Shown piece after piece: positions 7,734-15,302 of a DNA stretch of 25,875 nt (the first letter of the stretch is position 1; every line of letters begins with the position of its first letter). Made by a program: the position numbers and the translations under genes. The stretch is from an uncultured Oscillospiraceae bacterium (GTDB taxonomy: Bacteria > Bacillota > Clostridia > Oscillospirales > Acutalibacteraceae). Under the pieces are notes generated by a model. That model was given only the letters and a program-made list of their open reading frames with translations. It was not told where the DNA came from and did not search any database. The stretch is taken from contig UQQZ01000031.1 of assembly GCA_900543305.1 (NCBI GenBank), positions 1-25,875 on the forward strand, in the 5' to 3' direction.

Positions 7734-9389
7734 TCACTTTTTCTGGACATACTTCAGGCAGTCCAGCATGACTGCTACCAGAATGATGATGCCAGAGAAT
7801 ACGAACTGCAGATTGGTGTCAATGCCCAAGGTGGTGAGGGAATAGGTAAGTGCGGTGAAGATAAACACACCGGCTACCACACCGGAGATCTTGCCGATAC
7901 CGCCTGTGAAGGAGATTCCGCCCACTACGCAAGCGGCGATGGCGTCCATTTCCCAACCTTGCCCGTAGGCGGCAGATCCGGACCCTACCATGCGGATGCA
8001 TTCCAGCCAAGATCCAAATCCATAGAGGATACCGGCCAAGATGAACGCTCCAATGGTAACCCGGAAGACAGAAATTCCGGAAACGGCAGCCGCTTCAGCG
8101 TTTCCACCCACAGCATAGAGGTTTTTTCCGAAGGTAGTCTTGTTCCAGATAAACCACACCACTGCTACTGCGGCCACAGCCCAGAGGATGATGGTGGGGA
8201 AGGAGCCGATTCTGGGAATGATCATACCGGGAATATTGGGATCGATGGCGCCAAAGGACACGCCCTTGGTGGAATAGGTGACCAGACCGAAGATCACCAA
8301 CATATTGGCCATTGTGGAGATGAAAGGATGCATCTTAAATTTGGCGGTAAAGAACCCTGCAATGGTAGTAAAGATGGTGCAAAGGATGATGCAGATCACC
8401 AAGGCAAACAAAACCCGAAGGGGGATGGGTGTTCCGGTAAAGTCGAAAATCAAACCAAACACGGAACCCGTATTGATTCCCTGGTGCATGACGATGGTGG
8501 CAACTGTCATACCCATGCCCACCATTCGCCCGATGGAAAGGTCGGTACCGGCAAGCAAGATCAATCCTGCCACACCCAATGCCAGGAACATTCTGGGAGA
8601 AGCCTGCTGGAGAATGTTCAGCACGTTATTCACCGTGAGCAGGGGAACATCTTTCACAATGGGAGTGATGATGCACAGGGCGATGAAGATTACGAGAATA
8701 GCCAAATACAAGCCATTCCTCAAAAGAAAGTCCCGGCGGTTAAACGTGTAACGATAGTTTTCCGCTTTTTGCGCCATTGTTTCCGCAAATGTGAACTTGG
8801 ACATACGGAGCATGTCGATCAAGTGGTAGCGATGGTCGAAAGCGGCATGCCGGCGATCCTTGAGGGATTGGAGATCTTTGGCCAGTTGCATTTTGGCGTC
8901 AAACAGCCGGTTTTTATGGACGTATTTTTCATCCTTGATCTCATGGGGATCGCTGAGCTTGGACAATGCCTGGGCATGTTCCTTTTTCAGCTGGGCGACA
9001 GTGGCGCGGTATTTCTCGTGGGCCAAGACTTTTTCCCGTTTACAGCTTTCAACGACCACTTGATAGTACTCTTTGTTGAAGTGAGAGTTCAGGTATGTTT
9101 CGGCGTCGCCGATCAATTTGGAGATTTCCCCTTTATGGTTGGCCTCCACGGCTTTGGCCTGTTTTAGTTCCTCTTTCCGTTTGGCAGCGATACGGTTTTT
9201 CTCCTGTTGGGTGTAAATTCTATCCCGCTTCAGGCTCTCCAGATCGCTTTGATTTTTGATGACTTTATCGGTGCCATCCACCCGTAGTGCGTCAATTTTA
9301 GCTTGAATACTTCCCACATATTCATCGATCGACCGGCGGAGTTCTATTTCCCGCTCAGCCGTAAGAACGTTTGCTTTACCTGATGCCAT
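7734..9389 (-). CDS. mglC: Galactose/methylgalactoside-type ABC permease MglC with a long helical N-terminal extension
   Basis: From about residue 222 onward the protein is colinear with MglC permeases: about ten membrane helices, ALGVAGLILLAGTDLSIGR, FGKNLYAVGGNAEAAAVSGI and the highly conserved MDAIAACVVGGISFTGGIG. It forms the membrane channel for hexose import with MglA and MglB. The total is 551 residues against about 335 for E. coli MglC. The extra 220 N-terminal residues are strongly charged, lack membrane segments and look like long helices or coiled coil (e.g. ESLKRDRIYTQQEKNR, VAQLKKEHAQALSKL). The start is well placed: GGGAGG precedes the ATG, 14 nt after the mglA stop. The extension is therefore in frame and part of the gene rather than a mis-called start. 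Confidence 0.92.
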   Translation of the reverse strand: MASGKANVLTAEREIELRRSIDEYVGSIQAKIDALRVDGTDKVIKNQSDLESLKRDRIYTQQEKNRIAAKRKEELKQAKAVEANHKGEISKLIGDAETYLNSHFNKEYYQVVVESCKREKVLAHEKYRATVAQLKKEHAQALSKLSDPHEIKDEKYVHKNRLFDAKMQLAKDLQSLKDRRHAAFDHRYHLIDMLRMSKFTFAETMAQKAENYRYTFNRRDFLLRNGLYLAILVIFIALCIITPIVKDVPLLTVNNVLNILQQASPRMFLALGVAGLILLAGTDLSIGRMVGMGMTVATIVMHQGINTGSVFGLIFDFTGTPIPLRVLFALVICIILCTIFTTIAGFFTAKFKMHPFISTMANMLVIFGLVTYSTKGVSFGAIDPNIPGMIIPRIGSFPTIILWAVAAVAVVWFIWNKTTFGKNLYAVGGNAEAAAVSGISVFRVTIGAFILAGILYGFGSWLECIRMVGSGSAAYGQGWEMDAIAACVVGGISFTGGIGKISGVVAGVFIFTALTYSLTTLGIDTNLQFVFSGIIILVAVMLDCLKYVQKK

Positions 9390-9403
9390 AGCAATTCCTC
9401 CCG

Positions 9404-10912
9404 TTATAGATATTTTGCACTGAGTCTCAAAAGCTCTTCCTGATTGGTTTCCCGGGTATTTACGATTCCGGAGAGATATCCATTGGACATCACGCCTATG
9501 CGGTTGGTAATTCCCAGAATTTCAGGCATTTCGGAGGAGACCACGAGAATGGTCTTACCCTGCTTGGCCATATTGATAATCAGTTCGTAGATTTCATATT
9601 TTGCGCCCACGTCGATTCCTCTTGTGGGTTCATCCATCATAAAGATTTGGGGATCCCGTTCCAGCCATTTTCCGAAGATCACCTTTTGCTGATTTCCGCC
9701 GGAGAGGCTGGAAATCATGTCGTCAGGGCCCATACACTTGGTGTGCATCACTTTGATTTCCTTATTGGTGGCTTTCACCATTTTGGGATTTGACAGGGCA
9801 AATCCGGACTTGTACTGGGTCAAGTTGGCGATGGTGGTGTTAAAAGTGAGGTCACATTTCAGGAAAAGGCCATTGGCTTTACGCTCCTCGGTGATCATGG
9901 CGAATCCATGACGGATGGCCTCTTTGGGGGTGTTGAAGTTCATCAACTTCCCTCGGAAATACACCCGGCCCGCAGCGCGGGTTCGCATGCCGAAAATGGT
10001 TTCCAGCAGTTCGGTACGTCCTGCGCCCACCAGACCATACAGGCCGAAAATTTCACCTTCTTTTACGTCGAAGGTGACGTCCTGCAAATAGGGAGCGTAT
10101 TTGGTGGAAAGATGCTGGACGGACAAAATGGTTTTCCCAGGCACATTGTTTACCGGGGGAAAGCGGTTTTCCAACGAACGTCCCACCATGGCGCTGATCA
10201 ATTCGTTCATGCTGGTTTCCTGGATGCTTTTGGTCATGACCAGCTTCCCATCCCGGAGGACAGAGATCTCGTCGCAGATCTGGAAGATTTCGTCCATTTT
10301 ATGGGAAATATAGATCAAGGCGATTCCCTGCTCCTTGAGCATACGCATCATCTCAAAAAGCTTATCCACTTCCTGTACCGTCAGAGAAGAGGTAGGTTCG
10401 TCCAGAACGATGACCTTGGAATTGTAGGAAATAGCTTTGGCGATTTCACACATCTGCCTTGCAGAAACAGACATATTCCGCATGGGTTGGGTCAAGTTGA
10501 CCGTAATTCCCAGTTTCCGGAACAGCTCAGAGGCCTTCTTTTTCATGCTGCCCTCATCGACAATTCCCATGGAATTGAGAGGATAGCGGCCCAAGAACAG
10601 GTTATCGATCACGTTGCGTTCCAAGCACTGGTTCAGTTCTTGGTGTACCATGGCGATGCCATTTTCCAAAGCGTCTTTAGGTCCTGAAAAACTGATTTCC
10701 TTGTCATTGAGGTAGATTCGTCCTTCATCTTTTTGGTAGGTGCCGAAAAGACACTTCATCATTGTAGACTTGCCGGCGCCGTTTTCGCCCATTAGGCCCA
10801 TGACGGTGCCCCGTTTCACGTCTAAATTGATGTGGTCAAGCACACGGTTCCGACCAAAAGACTTGCTCATACCACGAATTGACAGGACAATATCGTCTTT
10901 TGTATCTACCAT
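9404..10912 (-). CDS. mglA: Sugar ABC transporter ATP-binding protein MglA, two ABC domains
   Basis: This 502-residue cytoplasmic protein has two fused ABC modules, as in all MglA/RbsA proteins. The first has Walker A GENGAGKST and Walker B VIVLDEPTSSL. The second starts near KTILSVQHLSTKYAP, has the degenerate Walker A usual for this family (YGLVGAGRTEL), signature LSGGNQQK and Walker B IFMMDEPTRGIDVGAK. It energises hexose uptake through MglC. The ATG at 10912 has AGGAG upstream. mglC follows after 14 nt; mglB lies upstream across a large intercistronic hairpin. Confidence 0.95.
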   Translation of the reverse strand: MVDTKDDIVLSIRGMSKSFGRNRVLDHINLDVKRGTVMGLMGENGAGKSTMMKCLFGTYQKDEGRIYLNDKEISFSGPKDALENGIAMVHQELNQCLERNVIDNLFLGRYPLNSMGIVDEGSMKKKASELFRKLGITVNLTQPMRNMSVSARQMCEIAKAISYNSKVIVLDEPTSSLTVQEVDKLFEMMRMLKEQGIALIYISHKMDEIFQICDEISVLRDGKLVMTKSIQETSMNELISAMVGRSLENRFPPVNNVPGKTILSVQHLSTKYAPYLQDVTFDVKEGEIFGLYGLVGAGRTELLETIFGMRTRAAGRVYFRGKLMNFNTPKEAIRHGFAMITEERKANGLFLKCDLTFNTTIANLTQYKSGFALSNPKMVKATNKEIKVMHTKCMGPDDMISSLSGGNQQKVIFGKWLERDPQIFMMDEPTRGIDVGAKYEIYELIINMAKQGKTILVVSSEMPEILGITNRIGVMSNGYLSGIVNTRETNQEELLRLSAKYL

Positions 10913-10984
10913 GTTAGTTACTCCTGTTTCATACCGATTGGCAGGTGCGGCGAGGAAGCCGATGCTGCCAGGGATTTTTGCGAA

Positions 10985-11056
10985 ATAAAATAGGGAGAAG
11001 AATTTCTGCCGAACAGGAAAGCTTTTCTCCTGACCCGGAGAAATTCCTTCTCCCTA
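10985..11056 (-). terminator. mglB-mglA intercistronic hairpin, probable partial terminator or mRNA stabiliser
   Basis: The block 10991-11056 folds into a long stem. TAGGGAGAAG at one end pairs with CTTCTCCCTA at the other, and after a single bulge AATTTCT/AGAAATT and CCG/CGG continue it, about 20 bp in all. A small inner CAGGA/TCCTG pairing sits in the loop. On the minus strand it is followed by TATTTTATTTCG. Such hairpins after the binding-protein gene commonly raise its expression above that of the ATPase and permease genes. Confidence 0.7.
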
Positions 11057-11106
11057 ATGGCCTCTTACAATGTATTAGCAAATGGGAAGGTTCTCAGCAG
11101 GGAGGA

Positions 11107-12438
11107 TTACTGACTGAGCAGTGCGGTGTAAGAGGCGGAGTTATCGGTTTTGACCATGTTGATAGCGAAAGCGTCGTAATCTTTGGGGTTGGACAAACGG
11201 TTGGTGATGTTGGCTTCTGTCTGTCCATCGCCGCCGATGTATTCCACACTCAGGTTCAACAATTTGTCATACTTTTGAAGCAGGGGCTGATAGGTAGCGC
11301 TGAGGAAGTTGTCCGCGGCGTTGTAGATATTCAGCCACACTTTTTTAGTGGGATGAGAAGAGGAATCCAGCTGTTTGGAAACAGGCTCGTAGACCTTGGT
11401 GGAATCCATGAAATCCTTGTAGTTTTCGGAAGTGACGGCCACATTCAGAGCGTAATAGGAGCGATGGTCGGCATCGTAGTAAAAGACGTCTTTGCTCAGG
11501 GCGTTTCCAACATTGTCCGCCGTGCCGATTCCGGTGTCAATATCCACACCGTCCAGGGAGTTGCGGAGTACACGAAGGGTCAGGTAAGCCTGAACGTCTG
11601 CGTGCTGGCTGATGGTTCCGCCATATCCTTCTCCGATAGCCGCAACGGCGTCTGCGTTAGCGTCGTAGCCGAAAGTAGGAACCTTATTTGCCTTGGACCA
11701 GGAGTTAAACATGGACATACCCATGCCGTCGTTATTGGAAGCGATCACGTCGATCTGATCTCCGAAAGAAGAGGCCCAGGTGCTGATGGCGTTGCCGGCA
11801 GTGGCGGCGTCCCAAGTGGCGCCAGCTGCGTTTTTCATTTCCTGAGAAGCCAGTTCGCGGATGGTGTAAGTTTTGCCGTTTACTTGCAGGGATCCATCCT
11901 GGACAACCTTGGATTTGCCGTCCGCGTTGGTGCCTACAGGCTCGCTTTTGATGGAATCATCTACCTTGACTGCAGTGCCCAGAGCGTTGCGGACACCGCA
12001 GGTACGGGCAATGGAGTCATTATGACCGATGTCACCGATAGCCAACACATAACCGATGATGCCGTCTCCGTTGCGGTCGATGGTTTCGATGTTTGCCTTG
12101 ATGTAGTCCATGATCATGGTGCCCTGCAATTCAGCGCCTTGGTTAGCATCGAATCCCACATAGTAGGTGTTGTCGTTGAAGCGGAGGGCGTTCATGTCCA
12201 GCTCGCCGGTGGAGCTATTGGAGGGCTGACGGTTAAACCATACAAGAGGTTTGTCTTTGTTGGCTACAGAGCTGGTTTCCACCGTAGTGGAGGAGTTTTT
12301 GGTTTCCGAAGCGGTGGAGCTGCTGGGTGTCTTTTCACTGGAGGAGCCGTTGGAGGGCTGGGAGGTGGTGGACACATTACAAGCAGCCATCCCCAATGCC
12401 ATGGAAGCAGCCAGGAACAATGCAAGCACTTTTTTCAT
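11107..12438 (-). CDS. mglB: Galactose/glucose-binding lipoprotein MglB, apparently circularly permuted
   Basis: This is a periplasmic-binding-fold lipoprotein that would deliver hexose to MglA-MglC. Residues 1-20 are a lipoprotein signal ending in GMAAC (Cys20), followed by a Ser/Thr-rich linker to about 60. Compared from memory with E. coli MglB, residues 63-350 match its second strand onward: WFNRQPS (Asn69, cf. Asn91), TYYVGFD, the calcium-loop-like DRNGDGIIG (121-129), GHNDSIAR (Asp141, Arg145, cf. Asp154, Arg158), ATWD (Trp209, cf. Trp183), SNND (Asn236, cf. Asn211) and GYDA (Asp259, cf. Asp236). Residues 365-443 then match the normal N-terminus: KKVWLNIYNAADNF (Asp376, Phe378, cf. Asp14, Phe16) and YDAFAINMVKTD. 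The order is thus permuted. Length is 443 rather than about 330. I take the ATG at 12438, with GGAGAG upstream. Confidence 0.9.
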   Translation of the reverse strand: MKKVLALFLAASMALGMAACNVSTTSQPSNGSSSEKTPSSSTASETKNSSTTVETSSVANKDKPLVWFNRQPSNSSTGELDMNALRFNDNTYYVGFDANQGAELQGTMIMDYIKANIETIDRNGDGIIGYVLAIGDIGHNDSIARTCGVRNALGTAVKVDDSIKSEPVGTNADGKSKVVQDGSLQVNGKTYTIRELASQEMKNAAGATWDAATAGNAISTWASSFGDQIDVIASNNDGMGMSMFNSWSKANKVPTFGYDANADAVAAIGEGYGGTISQHADVQAYLTLRVLRNSLDGVDIDTGIGTADNVGNALSKDVFYYDADHRSYYALNVAVTSENYKDFMDSTKVYEPVSKQLDSSSHPTKKVWLNIYNAADNFLSATYQPLLQKYDKLLNLSVEYIGGDGQTEANITNRLSNPKDYDAFAINMVKTDNSASYTALLSQ

Positions 12439-12501
12439 AAATGATCTCTCCTTCTCTAGACCGTTGTTTGTGGGGCGTTTGCTCGCCCTTTCTTTACTCA
12501 C

Positions 12502-12592
12502 ATAGTAACGGAAGAAAGGAGTAGAAACAAGGTGAAAAATCACCGCGAACAGGGTAAAAAAGCATTCTTAATGAACAATATGTGGCAAAATC
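12502..12592 (-). promoter_or_regulatory. mglB promoter with direct repeats, probable response-regulator sites
   Basis: On the minus strand TTGTTT (complement of 12525-12530) and TACTAT (complement of 12502-12507) are 17 bp apart: a weak promoter that would need an activator. Plus-strand direct repeats AACAAGGTGAAAAATC (12526-12541) and AACAGGGTAAAAAAGC (12548-12563) agree at 13 of 16 bases and are 22 bp apart. A weaker third copy with an insertion lies at 12574-12592. The proximal repeat covers the -35 box, the usual geometry for AraC-family activators. Confidence 0.55.
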
Positions 12593-12628
12593 GAAAAAGG
12601 ATTATGTAAGAAATATACAATTAGGCAC

Positions 12629-13594
12629 TTATTCGAAGGCAAACAATGCCTTTTGACTGTCTATGGAAAAGAGATTGTCTCGGTCAACAATTTGCGTGGA
12701 AGTATCCACAATTTCTGCTAGTTCTCCAGATTGACCATTGAGCAATTTATAGGCACTTTCCACTCCCAGATATCCCATGGCGTAGGGATTCTGTACAATC
12801 AAGGCGTCCACAGAACCATCCTGCAAGCCGTCAACGGAAGCCACATTGGAGTCAAATCCCACGAGAAAGATGCTGTTTTCACAGTGTCTCTGTTGAATGG
12901 CCATGGCAGCGCCTACACTGGTAGGTTCATTAAACGCCAAGAGAACATTGATTTCCGGATTCTTTTCCAAGAGATCTTCCGTATCCCACTGGGCTTGTTG
13001 AGCTTCTGCCAGAGTGTTGATGACAGATACAATGCGGGCCCGGCCGCTCTTGTTAAGGGTATCCACGGCACCCTGTTCCCGTTCCTGGCCATTGGCACTG
13101 CTGATATCGTAATTGATGATGCCCACTCCCAAATCGCCGGATACCCGTTCTAGAGCTGCTTGGGCAGCCATCTGACCGGCTGCGTAGTTGTCGGTGCCGA
13201 TGTAGGTGCTGACGGCATCGGAGGCCACATTGCTATCGATGGCTACAACTTTGACACCGTTTTTGGCGGCGTTGTCAATGGCCTCGGCGTTTTTATCGTA
13301 GTGAATGGCGGAGAAAATCAAAGCTTCCGTGCCTTCTTCCACAGCTTCCGCCACCATTTGATTTTGGGTTTCGTAGTCTTCTTCGGTTTCTGGCCCCACA
13401 ATCGAAAGCTGCATGTTGTACTCTGTAGCGGCAGCTTCCGCGCCTGCAAATACAGAGAGCCAAAACTCGGTTTCGGTGGATTTTGCTACCAGTGTGACTG
13501 TGTGTTGGGTAGGCGTATGGGCGGTGGAAGAACATCCGAAAAACAATGAGAACAGTATGATTCCACAAAGGACAACGGTACTATTTCGTTTCAT
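12629..13594 (-). CDS. RbsB-like sugar-binding lipoprotein, probable sensor partner of the upstream kinase
   Basis: The 321-residue protein has a lipoprotein signal with LFFGC (Cys21), then one type I periplasmic-binding fold (Peripla_BP_4) in normal order: VTLVAKSTETEFWLSVFAGAE, EALIFSAIH, GVKVVAIDSNV, YIGTDNYAAGQMA and NSIFLVGFDSN. Its start overlaps the kinase gene by 14 nt, with GGAGGG upstream, so it is translated together with the kinase and response regulator rather than mainly with the transporter. No dedicated permease or ATPase follows apart from mglAC, which has its own binding protein. By analogy with XylFII of the XylFII-LytS/YesN system I infer that it binds a sugar outside the cell and signals to the kinase. 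A second ligand for MglAC is the alternative. Confidence 0.88.
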   Translation of the reverse strand: MKRNSTVVLCGIILFSLFFGCSSTAHTPTQHTVTLVAKSTETEFWLSVFAGAEAAATEYNMQLSIVGPETEEDYETQNQMVAEAVEEGTEALIFSAIHYDKNAEAIDNAAKNGVKVVAIDSNVASDAVSTYIGTDNYAAGQMAAQAALERVSGDLGVGIINYDISSANGQEREQGAVDTLNKSGRARIVSVINTLAEAQQAQWDTEDLLEKNPEINVLLAFNEPTSVGAAMAIQQRHCENSIFLVGFDSNVASVDGLQDGSVDALIVQNPYAMGYLGVESAYKLLNGQSGELAEIVDTSTQIVDRDNLFSIDSQKALFAFE

Positions 13595-15302
13595 GATATC
13601 CCTCCTTCACTTTGGGTAAACGAATTTCCACCCGGGTACCCATGTCCAACTGGCTGGTGATGTGAATTCCATATTCTTTGCCAAAATAGATTTTCAACCG
13701 GTCGTTCACATTTCGGATTCCTATGCCGGAACGCTCTTGGGGTCCTTCTTCCATAATAGAGACAATTTGTTCCTGGCTCATTCCCACACCATTATCCTCC
13801 ACGGAAAAGAGAATGTCTTCTCCATCCTGACGAACAGAAACGTCGATACGTCCTTCCTCCACCAGCAAGTCCAATCCATGGCAGATGGCGTTTTCGATGA
13901 TTGGTTGCAGGGTAATTTTGTTGCATAGATATTCTAGGCAAAGGGGATCCACGTGGAAGTGATAGGTAAAACGATTTTTGTACCGGTATTTTTGAATCTG
14001 CAAATAGCTTTCAGCGTGTTCCATTTCCTTGGCGATGGGAATGAGCTCGTGTCCTTTGCTGATGCTGATGCGAAACAGTTTCGCCAGCGCATGGACCATC
14101 TTCACAGCATCTCTATTCCGGCCCTGTTCGCACATCCAGGCAATGGAGTCCAGGGTGTTGTATAAAAAGTGAGGATTGATCTGGGCTTGCAAGGCTTTCA
14201 GCTCTGTTTTGCGAAGATTGATTTCTTCTTCTCGGACAGTTGTCATCAGCTGCTGGATTCGCAGAACCATGTGCCCAAAGGAGCTGGAGAGTTCTTGTAC
14301 CTCCCGAGTTCCTCCCACGGGATGGTAGGTGAAGTGATCGGCATCGGACTCGAAACTTTCCATAGCGGAAGCCAAACCTCGAAGAGGCCGGTCCAGCAGC
14401 CGGGAAAGCATCCAGCTAGTCAGGAGAGCCGTGACCAGAATGATAGCTGCCAACAGAATCAAGAGCTGGATCATTTCCTGTACATTCTTGTTGACCAATT
14501 CATCCAGATAGCTGACGCCAACCACACGCCAATCGCTTCCTTCTACACTGGTCACGGAATAGATCACAGTCTCGTCGGCAAATGTGCCGTCGGAAAGTTG
14601 GGAAAGCTTGCCGGTATCCTCAGATTTTAATCCGGAGTAGATCAATTGCTGCTGGGGATGATAGACGATATTTCCGTGCTTGTCCATTAAAAAGCAATAG
14701 CCATGTTGGCCGATACTCACGTTGTTGATATGGTTGGAAATGCTGGAAAAGCTCAAATCCAACGAGACCCATGCAGTTTCCCCGTCATAGGGAAGAGGGG
14801 CGGTCAAAGTAACGACCCAGGGGTAATAGCTTTCAAAAATGCTTTCCACATGGGGAAGGGATAAAAAGGATCCCTTGGAATTTTGGGCAAGTTCTAACTG
14901 AAAAGAAAGATTTTCATGGATTTCTTTTCGCAGTATATGGCCCGGGGACCAACATTGCAGTAAGTTTCCGTCAGCAGAATAGCTGGTCACAGCCACCACG
15001 TCGGGACGAAAGGTGAGAAAAGCCTCTAAAAGCTCATTGCGGTCTTCTTCCGTTTCGCTCATCGATTGTTCCACCAGGTCCATCGCTTGATTCATGTCAG
15101 TCAGGTAATTGGAGACTGTGTTGGACACTTGGGACACCGATTGAAAACTGGTAGTGCGGGCTCCCAACATCATGGAATCCCAGTAGCGGTTCATGAACAA
15201 CACAATCAGACAGCACAGGATGACGGCCACTATGGCCACCACCATCGACACCAGGATGGTCGTGATCCGAAACCTTGTGTGGAAGGTTTTTTCTTTGCTC
15301 AT
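13581..15302 (-). CDS. YesM/LytS-type sensor histidine kinase
   Basis: This membrane kinase presumably phosphorylates the response regulator encoded just upstream. Its 573 residues run: TM1 (about 13-36), an extracellular Cache-like domain (37-275, including GYCFLMDKHGNIVYHPQ), TM2 (277-299), a HAMP-like linker, the His_kinase domain with LQAQINPHFLYNTLDSIAWM (phospho-acceptor His378), and an ATPase domain. The ATPase domain has N-box LQPIIENAICHGL (Asn471), EDNGVGMS and SGIGIRNVNDRLKIYFG. The ATG at 15302 overlaps the response-regulator stop by 4 nt (ATGA) and has AAAGGAG upstream. The 3' end overlaps the following lipoprotein gene. The HPHFLYN-type acceptor places it in the LytS/YesM family rather than the classical HisKA family. 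Confidence 0.93.
   Translation of the reverse strand: MSKEKTFHTRFRITTILVSMVVAIVAVILCCLIVLFMNRYWDSMMLGARTTSFQSVSQVSNTVSNYLTDMNQAMDLVEQSMSETEEDRNELLEAFLTFRPDVVAVTSYSADGNLLQCWSPGHILRKEIHENLSFQLELAQNSKGSFLSLPHVESIFESYYPWVVTLTAPLPYDGETAWVSLDLSFSSISNHINNVSIGQHGYCFLMDKHGNIVYHPQQQLIYSGLKSEDTGKLSQLSDGTFADETVIYSVTSVEGSDWRVVGVSYLDELVNKNVQEMIQLLILLAAIILVTALLTSWMLSRLLDRPLRGLASAMESFESDADHFTYHPVGGTREVQELSSSFGHMVLRIQQLMTTVREEEINLRKTELKALQAQINPHFLYNTLDSIAWMCEQGRNRDAVKMVHALAKLFRISISKGHELIPIAKEMEHAESYLQIQKYRYKNRFTYHFHVDPLCLEYLCNKITLQPIIENAICHGLDLLVEEGRIDVSVRQDGEDILFSVEDNGVGMSQEQIVSIMEEGPQERSGIGIRNVNDRLKIYFGKEYGIHITSQLDMGTRVEIRLPKVKEGYHETK

Noticed and set aside
7728..9167. A 479-codon open frame on the plus strand opposite mglC
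   Set aside because: It is exactly antisense to a well-conserved permease, has a His/Gly/Asp-rich composition typical of shadow frames, and no ribosome binding site or recognisable domain.
10945..12444. A 499-codon open frame on the plus strand opposite mglB
   Set aside because: It is antisense to mglB and runs through the intercistronic hairpin; its Val/Gly-rich product matches nothing I recognise.
12531..12544. GGTGA-AAAA-TCACC as a terminator between the sensor lipoprotein gene and mglB
   Set aside because: The stem is only 5 bp with no T-run after it on the transcribed strand. It is better explained as part of the direct repeat over the mglB promoter, so read-through from the sensing operon remains possible.
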